A DNA stretch of 64,000 bases. Origin: Paenibacillus eucommiae. GTDB taxonomy: Bacteria > Bacillota > Bacilli > Paenibacillales > NBRC-103111. Location of the stretch: contig NZ_JAGGLB010000008.1 of NCBI RefSeq assembly GCF_017874215.1, positions 1 through 64,000 of the forward strand, given 5' to 3'. Positions 43,587 to 53,750 of the stretch are shown here, piece after piece. Numbering within the stretch: position 1 is the stretch's first letter; every line of letters starts with the position of its first letter. The notes beneath the pieces are model-generated. The model did not search any database, was not told the origin of the DNA, and was given only the letters and a program-made list of their open reading frames with translations. The position numbers and the translations under genes were made by a program.

Positions 43587-46500
43587 CTACAAACCCGAAC
43601 CTAAGGCGTATTTGCGTAATAAGGCATCTATTTCCTCCAACCTTACCGGCTTCCGCAGAAACTCCTGCATCCCTGCCGCAAAACAGGCTTCTCGGTCCTC
43701 GGGACGGGTATAGGCGGTAAGGGCTACGATAACAGATGAAGCCGGATCAGGTACTTGTTGACGGATTAATGAAGCCGCTTCGAGTCCGTCCATTACCGGC
43801 ATCTGCAGATCCATGAAGATCAGATCGTAGCGCTTGTCCGGTTCAGCATTCATTACGGCATTCAGCGCTTCTTCCCCGTTCTCGACCACGTCCATGCCAT
43901 AACCAAGCTTCATCAGTATAGAACGAAAAATCTTCTGATTAATCGGATGGTCCTCCGCCACCAGAATACTAAGCTTGCCGTAAGGCTCGGCAGGAACGAC
44001 AGGCTCCACAGCAGGGACTTGATCTGCGCTCCGCATTGGGATTTCATTCACCTGCATAACGCCGGGAACCACATGCTCGCTAGTCAGCAAAGTGAAACGA
44101 AAGGTCGAGCCTTCCCCTACCACGCTCTCCACACTTATGTCCCCGCCCAACAGTTCGACCAGCTTCTTACAGATGGCCAGCCCAAGTCCGGTCCCTCCGT
44201 ATTTGCGGCTCATGCCGGAATGCACTTGGGAGAAGGATTGGAACAGCTGGCTCACCTTGTCCTGCGGAATTCCGATCCCGGTATCCTCAATTACGAATTC
44301 AAGCAGCAGCTCTTTCTCCGTAGATCGGCTGATCAAGCCGCAGCTCAGATTGACGCTTCCATACTCCGTGAATTTCACCGCATTGCTGACTAGATTGACA
44401 AGCACCTGGCGCAACCGGACCGGATCGCTGATAATAAAGCCGGGAACTTCCGCCGCGATGCTGCAATTTATCGCCACCCCCTTCTCCGAGGCTGACACCG
44501 CGAACAGTTCGCTCACTTCCGTCAATGCATCCTCGACTGAAAGGGGTTCGGGATTCAAAACCATTTTACCCGCTTCAATTTTACTGAAATCCAGAATTTC
44601 ATTCAAAATATGAAGCAAAGCCTCGCTGCTTTGGCTGATAATGTCCGCATATTCCCGCTGTTCCTCGTTCAGCTTCGTCTCAAGCATCAGGTCCATCATC
44701 CCGATAATCCCGTTCATCGGTGTGCGAAGCTCGTGGCTCATGATGGATAGAAAGTCAGATTTGGCCCGATCCGAGCGCTCTGCGAACTCCTTGGCACGGA
44801 TGATCTCCTTCTCACCCGTAATGTCCCGGAACACGACTACCGCCCCATTGAGTTCCCCCTTGTCGAACAGAGGTGTAACCTGATATTCCACGAGAAAGCT
44901 TGTGCCGCTGCGTTTCCAGAATACCGCTTCGTTCTCTTTGAAAGTTCTGCCTTCGCGGATCGCTCTGATAATCGGAGAGGCGTCCGGCTTATACGGATTG
45001 CCATCCACATCTGTCTGCTGAATTAAGCCCAGATCGATGGGGTTAATCGTCTCATGATTCGGAATGCCCAGCAGTGCCGCTCCGGCAGAATTGATGAAGG
45101 TGGAAAAACCCTCGGCGTTCAAGCGGAATATCCCTTCAGTCAGCGCATTCAGTATTCTCTCATGCTCATAACCGAGCTTCTTGATCCGTTCCATGTAGAG
45201 CTTAAGATCCGTGATGTCCGTGGCAATGCCGTAGAAACCGTCTACCTTGTCATTGATAATAATCGGAACGTTGTTGATGCTGAGGTCCCTGATCGTACCA
45301 TCCTTGGCAATCATGCGCGCTTCATATTCCTGAGAAGTTCCTTGGAGGACAAGCTTGGCTTTCTCGATGGATCTGGACAGGTCATCCGAATGCACAAGCG
45401 GCGTATTTTCCCCCGATTGCAGTTCTTCCAGTGTATACCCTGTCAGCGCCTGCATGCTGAGGTTAATGGAGCGGTATCGTCCAAGGTTGTCGAAGGAGCA
45501 GATCGCCGTCTCATTGTTGTCGAACAGGCTCTTGTATCGGCTCTCACTCTCACGAATGCGCTCGTCCAGCCGCTTGCGGTCTGTAATATCGCTGGATATC
45601 CCATAGACCCCAACGACTTGACCGTTTACAAGGATCGGAATATTAGCTACGCTAATGTCTACATCATGTCCTTCTTTATGAATAATCGTAATCTCATAAT
45701 TCTGGGCTTCTCCACTGGCTGCAAGCTGAAAATGCTTGCGAGTCTTCTCCACATCCTTCTCGCTCACCAACGGACCATAGTACATGCCAATCAGCTCTTC
45801 GAGCGAATATCCCGATAGTTTCTCCAGATTGGCGTTAGCCGTTAAATAATTCCCCTCCAGATCCATAGAATACACAGCCGCAGGGTTATTATCGAACATG
45901 GACTTGTAGCGCTGCTCACTCTCCCTCAATCGCTGCTCCATTTGCGTCTGTTCGGTAATATCCTGGATGATACCTATCAATTGGCGGGATGCGCCCGAAG
46001 AATCCTTCTCAACCTCCCATTGGTTAATAATAACGCGGATTTCGCCGTTTGCCAGGACGATACGATGCACAATAGATCCGTTCTTCCCCTGCGCGACAGA
46101 CTGGCTGACCTCCTCCATCGCCCGCACCACGTCATCCTGATGAACCATCCGGAAGATGGCTTCAGGTCCTTCGATTACGGAATCAAAAGCATTGCCGAAT
46201 ATGCGCATCGTTCCTTCAGACACATTGAGGTAAGGACCGGACAGATCCCAATCCCATGTGCCGATCTGAGCGATCCGTTGACATTGCGCCAACTTCTCCT
46301 CGCTCTTCTTGCGTTTAGTGACATTGCGTGCGACAGACAGTATTTTCTCTGTCTGATCCAAGTCATCCCATATGATCTTCGACCACACTTCAACCCAAAT
46401 ATAACTGCCGTCGCTGTGTCGAATCCTGCGCATGAACAAGTCATCTTCGGAGTAGAGCTGACCCGGCTTGCTCATTTGTACGACATCGTCGGGGTGGTAA

Positions 46501-47081
46501 TATTCAATGCGTTTCTTCCCAATCATGTCCTTGGGATCAATCCCCAACACCTCCAGACTCGAGGGAGAGACAAAATGAATAACTCCGTCAGAATTGCTGA
46601 CTGAAATAACATCTTGAAAGTTTCTTGTGAGAAGACTGAGTAAATTACGGTTATTAAGCAGCGGCAAATTTTCCTGGTTTCGGTGCACGAAATCGGAGAA
46701 CTCGGCTATTATGAATCCAGTGGAAACGAAATCGACAGATGGAAGAAGGGAGAGCCTCTGCCTTACCCATGTTAGTTGACCATTAAGGTGGCGAATTCTC
46801 TTCTCAGTATCTTGCTTAGCATCTTGCTTATATCCTGACAATGAGCAGAAATTCTCCGCGGCTTCGACAAAGGATTGCCTGTCCTGTGGATCCGGACATA
46901 GCCAATCCAGCTCAGGAAGCACACCCCCTTGCGCTTCAGAGTCATATCCAAGCAGCCCCAACAAAGCCGGGTTTGTATATATTATTTTATAAGTGTGTGG
47001 ATGAATTATTGCTATGCCATTCATCATATGTTGATAGGCAAGTCCAAATGGCAAGTGATTCTCCGAAGAAGCTTTGAACAT
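43587..47081 (-). CDS. Multi-PAS hybrid histidine kinase with receiver domain
   Basis: 1164-aa soluble signalling protein. Five to six PAS/PAC units run from ~10 to ~770 (seen from repeats such as RYKSMFDNNPAAVYSMDLEG and RYKSLFDNNETAICSFDNLG; each ends in DITxR/K). The dimerisation H-box is FLSIMSHELRTPMNGIIGMM (phospho-His). The HATPase follows with LVNLVSNAVKFTEYGSV (N-box), EDTGIGIPQD (G1) and GGTGLGLAICKKLVE (G2). A receiver domain ends the chain (LSILVAEDHPINQKI; phospho-acceptor in LIFMDLQMPVMDGLEA). Lacking membrane segments, it senses an internal signal, perhaps redox or light. No partner response regulator is adjacent. Confidence 0.9.
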   Translation of the reverse strand: MFKASSENHLPFGLAYQHMMNGIAIIHPHTYKIIYTNPALLGLLGYDSEAQGGVLPELDWLCPDPQDRQSFVEAAENFCSLSGYKQDAKQDTEKRIRHLNGQLTWVRQRLSLLPSVDFVSTGFIIAEFSDFVHRNQENLPLLNNRNLLSLLTRNFQDVISVSNSDGVIHFVSPSSLEVLGIDPKDMIGKKRIEYYHPDDVVQMSKPGQLYSEDDLFMRRIRHSDGSYIWVEVWSKIIWDDLDQTEKILSVARNVTKRKKSEEKLAQCQRIAQIGTWDWDLSGPYLNVSEGTMRIFGNAFDSVIEGPEAIFRMVHQDDVVRAMEEVSQSVAQGKNGSIVHRIVLANGEIRVIINQWEVEKDSSGASRQLIGIIQDITEQTQMEQRLRESEQRYKSMFDNNPAAVYSMDLEGNYLTANANLEKLSGYSLEELIGMYYGPLVSEKDVEKTRKHFQLAASGEAQNYEITIIHKEGHDVDISVANIPILVNGQVVGVYGISSDITDRKRLDERIRESESRYKSLFDNNETAICSFDNLGRYRSINLSMQALTGYTLEELQSGENTPLVHSDDLSRSIEKAKLVLQGTSQEYEARMIAKDGTIRDLSINNVPIIINDKVDGFYGIATDITDLKLYMERIKKLGYEHERILNALTEGIFRLNAEGFSTFINSAGAALLGIPNHETINPIDLGLIQQTDVDGNPYKPDASPIIRAIREGRTFKENEAVFWKRSGTSFLVEYQVTPLFDKGELNGAVVVFRDITGEKEIIRAKEFAERSDRAKSDFLSIMSHELRTPMNGIIGMMDLMLETKLNEEQREYADIISQSSEALLHILNEILDFSKIEAGKMVLNPEPLSVEDALTEVSELFAVSASEKGVAINCSIAAEVPGFIISDPVRLRQVLVNLVSNAVKFTEYGSVNLSCGLISRSTEKELLLEFVIEDTGIGIPQDKVSQLFQSFSQVHSGMSRKYGGTGLGLAICKKLVELLGGDISVESVVGEGSTFRFTLLTSEHVVPGVMQVNEIPMRSADQVPAVEPVVPAEPYGKLSILVAEDHPINQKIFRSILMKLGYGMDVVENGEEALNAVMNAEPDKRYDLIFMDLQMPVMDGLEAASLIRQQVPDPASSVIVALTAYTRPEDREACFAAGMQEFLRKPVRLEEIDALLRKYALGSGL

Positions 47082-47216
47082 ACAAACAACCTCTCCTTAA
47101 GTAGTAGTATAGGATCATTATACTACTAAACGGTGAATGACATCTATTGCCCTATTGAAGGTTCTCCTAAAACCAGGGAGCTCGCCACTTCATGCGAAAA
47201 GCCGGAGGGGATAACA

Positions 47217-47250
47217 AAAAAACCATAGACCGCAAGCATCTATGGCTTTA
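47217..47250 (-). terminator. Terminator of the ABC exporter operon
   Basis: Minus strand: AAGCCATAGA...TCTATGGTT followed by TTTTTT, ~95 bp past the last gene. Confidence 0.82.
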
Positions 47251-47342
47251 ACCTCATATGTCTATTCTCTTCGATAATGCTGATGGAAACTCTATCCTTC
47301 ACTATTGTTAGCTACTAGACTTATTTTACCAACCTCCTATGA

Positions 47343-49220
47343 TTACGAATGGCCTTGCGAATGCTCATACAGCTCTTTATAATGCCCCTCAAGCTCCAGC
47401 AGCTCCTGATGACTGCCCTGCTCCACAATTTCACCATGACTCATCACAATAATCCGGTCTGCCTGCATAATAGTGGACAGCCGATGCGCAATAACGATCG
47501 TCGTCCTGCCCTGCGATACGATCTGTAGTGCATGTTGAATCAGCTGCTCTGTATGGGAATCCAGATTGGCGCTCGCCTCATCCAGAATTAGAACCTTCGG
47601 CTTAAAGACGATTATTCGCGCGAAGGAGATCAGTTGACGCTCACCGGCGGACAGGCCGCTGCCTCGCTCGGACAGCTGTGATTCATACCCATTTTTTAGT
47701 TTTTTAATAATGCTGTCCGCACCGACAAACTCGCAGGCTCGAATAACCTCTTTGGGGGATATCGACTCGTCGAACATTCTTACGTTATCAATAATGCTGC
47801 CCGAATACAGATACGGCTCTTGTTGTATAAGCCCGACTAATCTATGCAGGGTCGCTTGCGGAATGTCCTTTATATCTGTCTCATCAATCCGGATGCTCCC
47901 CTCCTTCACATCATAGAAGCGGCACAGCAGGCTGATTAATGAGCTTTTTCCAGCACCTGTCGTACCTACGACGCCAATGAGTTCGCCGGATTTGATATGC
48001 AGATCGAGATTTCGAATAATCGGTACCCCTTCCTCATAGGAGAACGAGATGTGATTAAAGTCGATGCGTCCTTTCACCTTCTCCAGATTCAGGTTCGACA
48101 GCGAAGCCTGACGTTCGTCCGCTTCATCCTCCAGCTCCAAATTGTGCAGATCCAGCGGCTCATGATCGCGATCCGTAATATCCGGTTTATTGGCAAATAC
48201 GCCCCAGATTCTTGTTACGGCGACAGTAGCAGACTGCAGCGTATTCCACTGTTGGGTAATCGTATTAATGGGTTGGAAAAACTGGCGGATATATGTGACG
48301 AATGCATACAGCACGCCGAATTCAAGCTGCTTGTCGAGCACTGAGTTCCCGCCGGCCAGAATGACGAATGCAATGGAGAGGTTGCTCAGAATATCAAAGG
48401 TACGGCCAAATATTACATTCGTGCCAATTTCCCGAAGATTCGCCTTGAAATACGAGCTGTTCCGCTCATCGAACTGCTTTTGCTGCTCCTTCTGCTGATG
48501 GAACACTTGTACAAGGTTCATACCCGACAGGTTCTCCGCTACAAACGCCACCAGACGCGATAATCTCGTTCTGGCAAGCTGATACGTCGTTCTCATATAG
48601 GAGCGGAAAGCAACTGCAATCCCCCATATAATCGGCAGCAAAATTAGACAATACAGCGCAAGCTGGGTGTCCAGCTGAAACATCAGAACAATAATGAAAA
48701 TAAGTGTAAATCCATCCCTGAACAGGCTTAGCAGCACTTGATTAAAGAACTGGTTCAGTGCCTCGGTATCGCTAGAGACATGTGTAATCAGACTGCCGCT
48801 CGACATCCGGTCGAAATATCGCATGGACTGCTTCAAAATATGACCGAACAGCTGTTTGCGAATGCGTGCCACGATGCTTTGACCAATATTTTGCAGCAAA
48901 TTGTTTTGGAGGTATGTAAATAACAGACTGGATATCGCCAGTCCCAAATAAATGCCGCAAATTGCGAGCAGGCCTTTGTAATCGTTTTTGCCGGAAAGCA
49001 AATTGTCATCTATCGCTATTTTTATTAAAAACGGCTGCATTAAATCAGAAAGAATAGCAATTAATGTGCAGCCAATTACAGCAATAAATGACCATAAATG
49101 CGGTCTTGCGTAGCCAGACAGCGCCCGGAAAGCCGATACATACTCGGGCTTCTGTTCCGGCATGTTAGGATCAGCCTTCTGATCTGCCTGCCAATTGTTA
49201 ATCGCTTGTGCCGGTCGCAT
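47343..49220 (-). CDS. ABC exporter half, catalytic partner (BmrD/YheH-like)
   Basis: 625 aa from the ATG at 49220, which has AGGAGGGA upstream; a longer frame lacks support. Six TM segments (~45-340), then the nucleotide domain with Walker A GVVGTTGAGKSSLISLLCR, signature LSAGERQLISFARI and Walker B VLILDEASANLD (complete catalytic Glu). It overlaps the previous gene by 23 bp. The partner has a degenerate site, so the two probably form a heterodimeric multidrug exporter of the BmrCD type. Confidence 0.9.
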   Translation of the reverse strand: MRPAQAINNWQADQKADPNMPEQKPEYVSAFRALSGYARPHLWSFIAVIGCTLIAILSDLMQPFLIKIAIDDNLLSGKNDYKGLLAICGIYLGLAISSLLFTYLQNNLLQNIGQSIVARIRKQLFGHILKQSMRYFDRMSSGSLITHVSSDTEALNQFFNQVLLSLFRDGFTLIFIIVLMFQLDTQLALYCLILLPIIWGIAVAFRSYMRTTYQLARTRLSRLVAFVAENLSGMNLVQVFHQQKEQQKQFDERNSSYFKANLREIGTNVIFGRTFDILSNLSIAFVILAGGNSVLDKQLEFGVLYAFVTYIRQFFQPINTITQQWNTLQSATVAVTRIWGVFANKPDITDRDHEPLDLHNLELEDEADERQASLSNLNLEKVKGRIDFNHISFSYEEGVPIIRNLDLHIKSGELIGVVGTTGAGKSSLISLLCRFYDVKEGSIRIDETDIKDIPQATLHRLVGLIQQEPYLYSGSIIDNVRMFDESISPKEVIRACEFVGADSIIKKLKNGYESQLSERGSGLSAGERQLISFARIIVFKPKVLILDEASANLDSHTEQLIQHALQIVSQGRTTIVIAHRLSTIMQADRIIVMSHGEIVEQGSHQELLELEGHYKELYEHSQGHS

Positions 49221-50958
49221 GTGGACTTCCCTCCTCCTGTATGGCATGCAGCGTCGCATAGAGTCCCTGCTGTAAGAGCAGCTCCGAATGTGTGCCCCGC
49301 TGAACAATCACACCATCATCAAGCACGATGATTTCATTAGCATGCTTGATCGCACTAATACGGTGTGCAATAATAATCGTCGTTTTATGGCTTCTGTCTA
49401 TTTGGATCGCTTCAATAATATCCTTCTCCGTTATTGCATCCACAGCACTTACACTATCATCAAGAAGCATAACCGGAGCATTCTTGACAATCCCGCGAGC
49501 CAGACTGGTACGCTGACGCTGTCCACCGGATAAGGTTAAGCCCCGCTCTCCCAGCCGCGTTTCAAACTTGTTAGGCAGATCAACGATATTGTTATAAATT
49601 TGGGCATGCTTCGCGGCAGCCTCGATCGTTTCAAAATCCAGCGTGCTATCAGAGAAAGCAATATTCTCCTTGATCGTCGTACTAAACAGAAATCCGTCCT
49701 GCGGTACGTAAGCAATCTGAGTCCGCAAGCTTTCAAGTTTCAACGCTCTGATATCCGTCTCTCCATACCATATGGTTCCTGGAGGCGGATCATAAGTACG
49801 CAGAAGCAGCTTCATAAGCGTTGTCTTTCCACTGCCAGTGCGGCCGATTATCCCTAACGTCGTTCCCGCCTTAATGTTCAGATTTATGTTTTTAAGAACA
49901 GGACTGGAGGCTGGATCGTACGCAAATGACAAATTACGAACAGTAATGTCTGCATCACCGAAGTTTGCTTCCTTCGCATTCTCAAGCTCCACAATTTCCG
50001 GCCGCTGTGACAGCAGGCCATTCAAGCGGTCCAGTGAAGCGCGCGAGCGTTGAATCGTATTAATGACGTTGCCGATTTGCTGGAGTGGATTCATCATCAT
50101 TCTAATATAAAGCGTCAAAGCGACAAATTTACCAAGTGTAATCTGTTTCGTTATCGTCAAATAGCCACCGAGGGCAAGCGCAATAATCAATGCCGCAGCT
50201 CCAAGAAAAGGAACCAACGCCTGAAAAAAAGACGAAACGCGTACGAGCCGCACTTGATTATCGCGAATTTTTTCTACGGTTTGACCAAACCGTTCGTTCA
50301 TAATGTCTTCCACCGCAAATTTCTTCGTTACCCGAATGCCGCCAAACTGCTCCTCCGCCGTTTCCGTCATCCTGCCAAGCGATTCCTGCACCTCAAGCGA
50401 TCGTCTTCTAATGATTGGACCCAGGTATACAACAATAACTGGAATGAGCAGCAGCGGAAATACGGAGGCTAAAATCAAATAATAGGGAATTTGACTAACA
50501 AGCATCATCGTAACAGCCGCTACAAGCAGCATTGTCGCATTCGCCGTCGAGTTGACCCCCATGGAGATCGACTCACGAACCGCAGTTACATCATTCATGA
50601 AGTAGCTCAGCAGCTTACCGACACCGTTCTTCGAATAAAAGCGTTCGCCCATTTCCGTAAAATGCAGGAACAGTCCTCTCCGCACGATAAATTCAAACCT
50701 TCTGCCCACATACATAATCAAATACATAGCCGATCCGTTAAACAATACATGACCAATGCCAATTACAAGCAGCATCCAGCTGTAATCGACAACCAATTCA
50801 CTGGTCAGGCCTCCGCTTTGCAGCGTATCTGTAAACTCACCCAAGACCTTTGGATAAAAAACATGAATGGCATTAGAAATCAGATGAAAAAAAATAGAGA
50901 TCAGGTACACATACCACGTTTTCCGAAAAAAGTCGGCCAATATTCGTTTTGGTTTCAA
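49198..50958 (-). CDS. ABC exporter half, degenerate partner (BmrC/YheI-like)
   Basis: 586 aa from a TTG at 50958 (GGAAGTGG upstream); another TTG is eight codons earlier. Six TM segments, Walker A GIIGRTGSGKTTLMKLLLR and signature LSGGQRQRTSLARGI. Walker B is VMLLDDSVSAVD, with Asp where the catalytic Glu should be. This is the degenerate site seen in one half of heterodimeric exporters such as BmrC and TM287. The length matches BmrC. It is 30 bp after the first exporter gene and is followed by its partner. Confidence 0.88.
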   Translation of the reverse strand: MKPKRILADFFRKTWYVYLISIFFHLISNAIHVFYPKVLGEFTDTLQSGGLTSELVVDYSWMLLVIGIGHVLFNGSAMYLIMYVGRRFEFIVRRGLFLHFTEMGERFYSKNGVGKLLSYFMNDVTAVRESISMGVNSTANATMLLVAAVTMMLVSQIPYYLILASVFPLLLIPVIVVYLGPIIRRRSLEVQESLGRMTETAEEQFGGIRVTKKFAVEDIMNERFGQTVEKIRDNQVRLVRVSSFFQALVPFLGAAALIIALALGGYLTITKQITLGKFVALTLYIRMMMNPLQQIGNVINTIQRSRASLDRLNGLLSQRPEIVELENAKEANFGDADITVRNLSFAYDPASSPVLKNINLNIKAGTTLGIIGRTGSGKTTLMKLLLRTYDPPPGTIWYGETDIRALKLESLRTQIAYVPQDGFLFSTTIKENIAFSDSTLDFETIEAAAKHAQIYNNIVDLPNKFETRLGERGLTLSGGQRQRTSLARGIVKNAPVMLLDDSVSAVDAITEKDIIEAIQIDRSHKTTIIIAHRISAIKHANEIIVLDDGVIVQRGTHSELLLQQGLYATLHAIQEEGSPHATGTSD

Positions 50959-50988
50959 AAAGCGACCACTTCCTATTGTCAATAATTG

Positions 50989-52827
50989 TTATTGCGATGC
51001 ATCCGTTTGTGGGAATTGCAGCTCATAAAGCTGATGATAACGCCCTTGATGGTCCAGCAGTTCACTATGCGTTCCATTCTCTACAACCTGCCCTTGCTCC
51101 AGCACATATATCTGATCTGCCTGTTGAATCGTTGACAGACGATGTGCTATAACGAGACAAGTTCGGCCTGGCAGCAATTGTGCCAAAGCATCCTGAATGT
51201 GCTGCTCTGACTCGGTATCAAGCGAAGCAGTAGCCTCATCCAGAATAATAATCCGGGGATTTTTCAGAATGGCCCTTGCAATAGAAAGCCGCTGCTTCTG
51301 TCCGCCAGAGAGCTTCACTCCCCGCTCGCCGATTTGCGTATGGTAGCCCTGTGGGAACGAATCGATAAAGCCAGATGCATTTGCCGCTTTAGCCGCGGCT
51401 ATAACTTCCTCATCTGTCGAATGATGATTGCCGTACCTGATGTTCTCCTCAATCGTACCGTTGAACAATACGATATCCTGTGATACGATGCCAATTTGTT
51501 CTCTTAGCGAGGCCAGCGTAATATCTTTAAGTGAATAACCGTCAATCGTGATCTCTCCAGACTGAGGATCATAGAATCTGGCGATCAGATGCGCAATCGT
51601 AGTTTTTCCTGAACCGGATGATCCCACAAGTGCAGTCACCTTACCTGCCTCCAGTTCCAGATGAAAATCTTTCAGAACGCTAGTATCACTGGAATAAGCA
51701 AAATCAATCTGATTGAACACAATATGCCCGCGCACTGGCGGCAGCTTGATGGCGCCCTGCTTCTCAACGATTTCCGCCTCCGTGTTCAAAACTTCCATAA
51801 TGCGTTCGTAAGCAGCAGCTGATTGTTGAATGGTATTCATAATTCGGCTAAAATGACGCACCGGATTTTGCAAGAGTCGCAAATAGGCAATAAAAGCAAC
51901 GATCGTTCCAATCGTCATCTGATTCTTCATAGCCAGCCACGCACCAAACACAAGTACAATAGCGAGGCCTAGAAAATTAAGAAAATCAATTATAGGTTCA
52001 TAAGCGGCTCGCAAGCGAGTCACCTGAATATTCGCATCCATATTCCGCTTGGTCCGCTGGGAGAAACGCTCCGACTCGTAAGACTCAGCTGTAAATGCTT
52101 TAATAAGACGTATACCTGTCAGCGTGTTCTGCAAATGGTCACTCACATCCGCCACGGATTCCTGGACCGTGCGGAACGAGGAGCGCATTCTTTTCGCAAA
52201 TATTCGGGTCGTCAAAATCATAAACGGAAAAGTAGCAAGCAGCAGTAACGTTAGCTTCCAATCAATCCAGAGCATATAAATTGCGATCGCCGTAAAGGTG
52301 AAAAAATCGGTAAATAATTGCATCATACTGGAGGAAATCATTTGCTGTAGAATGCTTACGTCATTCGTAACCCGGGACATCAGATCACCAGTACGATTGC
52401 GGTCAAAAAAAGAAACGTCCAGACTTTGCATGTGGCGATATAAATCATTTCGCAGATTGTAAAGTACTCTCTGGCCGATAGAAGCCATGAGAGAGGCACT
52501 AATATAACGCAGGATACCGAGCACTATGGCCGATCCCAGAATGCCGCACATAATAAGGAACAGCTTATTAAAGAGCTTGTTGGGAATAATCTCATCAATG
52601 GTATAGCGTGTTAGCTGAGGCACGATGAACTCCAGCAGAGAAATCATGATGACGCAAACAACAGCAGCGAGAAGCAGCGGCAATTGCGTCCGGGCATGTG
52701 TATATATTCGCACGAACATACTGTATATGCTCGCAGGCTTTACCTTCTCACCGCTTCCGAATCTCCTCATCCCTCCCATACCGCCACCTTGATGAAAACT
52801 CCGAGCGGAGTCGCCCTTATTGCTCAT
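50989..52827 (-). CDS. ABC exporter, homodimer type (MsbA/LmrA-like)
   Basis: 612 aa with six TM segments at ~30-330 and an NBD with Walker A ALVGSSGSGKTTIAHLIARF, signature LSGGQKQRLSIARAIL, Walker B IIILDEATASLD (complete) and H-loop VIAHRLST. All motifs are intact, so it could work as a homodimer. It overlaps the PadR stop by four bases (ATGA), giving translational coupling. It is the first of three exporter genes in this operon. Confidence 0.9.
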   Translation of the reverse strand: MSNKGDSARSFHQGGGMGGMRRFGSGEKVKPASIYSMFVRIYTHARTQLPLLLAAVVCVIMISLLEFIVPQLTRYTIDEIIPNKLFNKLFLIMCGILGSAIVLGILRYISASLMASIGQRVLYNLRNDLYRHMQSLDVSFFDRNRTGDLMSRVTNDVSILQQMISSSMMQLFTDFFTFTAIAIYMLWIDWKLTLLLLATFPFMILTTRIFAKRMRSSFRTVQESVADVSDHLQNTLTGIRLIKAFTAESYESERFSQRTKRNMDANIQVTRLRAAYEPIIDFLNFLGLAIVLVFGAWLAMKNQMTIGTIVAFIAYLRLLQNPVRHFSRIMNTIQQSAAAYERIMEVLNTEAEIVEKQGAIKLPPVRGHIVFNQIDFAYSSDTSVLKDFHLELEAGKVTALVGSSGSGKTTIAHLIARFYDPQSGEITIDGYSLKDITLASLREQIGIVSQDIVLFNGTIEENIRYGNHHSTDEEVIAAAKAANASGFIDSFPQGYHTQIGERGVKLSGGQKQRLSIARAILKNPRIIILDEATASLDTESEQHIQDALAQLLPGRTCLVIAHRLSTIQQADQIYVLEQGQVVENGTHSELLDHQGRYHQLYELQFPQTDASQ

Positions 52828-53414
52828 ACCTCGTCATCCTCACTGCCATTGATAATCGCTTCAGCCGTTATCTGGCGTAGCGATATCCGCAGATTATCGA
52901 GAATGAGGCGCAATTGAACGGCTTTGCTGCTATCACTCACGACAGCACGCTCCGCCGCCTTCAACAAATGCAGCAGCTCCTTGCCGGCTGGTGTCAGCCG
53001 CCGGTTCGGCTTGTTCCGGTCGCATGGGGCGGCCTCCTCTTCAACAAAGCCATACTCCCTGCGATCAGACCCGACAGCGGCATTTTCCTTCTCTTCCAGC
53101 AAATAAGCTTTGCCGTTATCCGTAATGTTAAATACCTTCTTGCCATCTTGCTTGGAGGCTTCCACAAACCCTTGATCCCTCAGCATCTGCAAAGTAGGAT
53201 AGATGGATCCTGCACTCGGCTTATAGGTGCCCCCGGACTGCTCCTCAATCGCTTTCATCATTTGATAGCCATGCATGCTTTCCTGCTCAAGCAGCTCCAG
53301 CAATGCATATTTCACTCCTCCTCGGCTGAAAAATCGCTTGCCTGAACCATTTGCGTCCCTTTCCTGGCTATGATGCAAAAATAATCGTTCCTCTGACCGC
53401 CATTCATTGGACAT
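52824..53414 (-). CDS. PadR family regulator of the exporter operon
   Basis: 196 aa with the PadR winged helix at ~32-110 (VKYALLELLEQESMHGYQMM; KPSAGSIYPTLQMLRDQGFV; KVFNITDNGKAYL). A basic leader precedes it, and a C-terminal dimer helix follows. The leader of ~30 residues is longer than usual for PadR. It heads the operon and is read from a promoter with two identical palindromes, so autoregulation and substrate-induced release are likely. Confidence 0.9.
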   Translation of the reverse strand: MSNEWRSEERLFLHHSQERDANGSGKRFFSRGGVKYALLELLEQESMHGYQMMKAIEEQSGGTYKPSAGSIYPTLQMLRDQGFVEASKQDGKKVFNITDNGKAYLLEEKENAAVGSDRREYGFVEEEAAPCDRNKPNRRLTPAGKELLHLLKAAERAVVSDSSKAVQLRLILDNLRISLRQITAEAIINGSEDDEV

Positions 53415-53433
53415 TTCATACTCTCCTTCGTTA

Positions 53434-53475
53434 ACGATATATCGTATTGATTTCTATACTAAACGATATATCGTT
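53434..53475 (-). promoter_or_regulatory. Twin operator palindromes before padR
   Basis: ACGATATATCGT occurs twice, at 53434-53445 and 53463-53474, 29 bp apart (centre to centre). This equals nearly three helical turns, as if two PadR dimers bind one face. They flank the likely -10/-35 region. Confidence 0.85.
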
Positions 53476-53564
53476 AATTGGCAATCCCTTGCTACAAATT
53501 TCTTCCTTTATGAGCATCCTCTAATTTTGTAGAACAAAATCTCGTATAACAAATTTTCACATAA

Positions 53565-53601
53565 CAAAATCCAGTAAATAATCGTACTTTACTGGATTTT
53601 G
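53565..53601. terminator. Perfect hairpin upstream of the PadR promoter
   Basis: CAAAATCCAGTAAA pairs with TTTACTGGATTTTG (14 bp, loop 9). Probably the terminator of the ankyrin gene region or an attenuator; no long T tail. Nothing else was found in 53476-53750. Confidence 0.65.
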
Positions 53602-53750
53602 CATAATTACAGTAAGGATTTAGAATTGACCTCTGGAAGGAGCCGAATTTCACTTCGAAAGTAAACCTTAACTTATAGACCCGCTTCATTGTTAACTGAG
53701 CTAAATTTTACATAGTGAATGTTGTTAGATGATTGGCATCATGAAATTGT

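Noticed and set aside
53492-53689. A 65-aa protein on the minus strand
   Set aside because: It covers a perfect transcription hairpin, has no ribosome site and no protein-like pattern.
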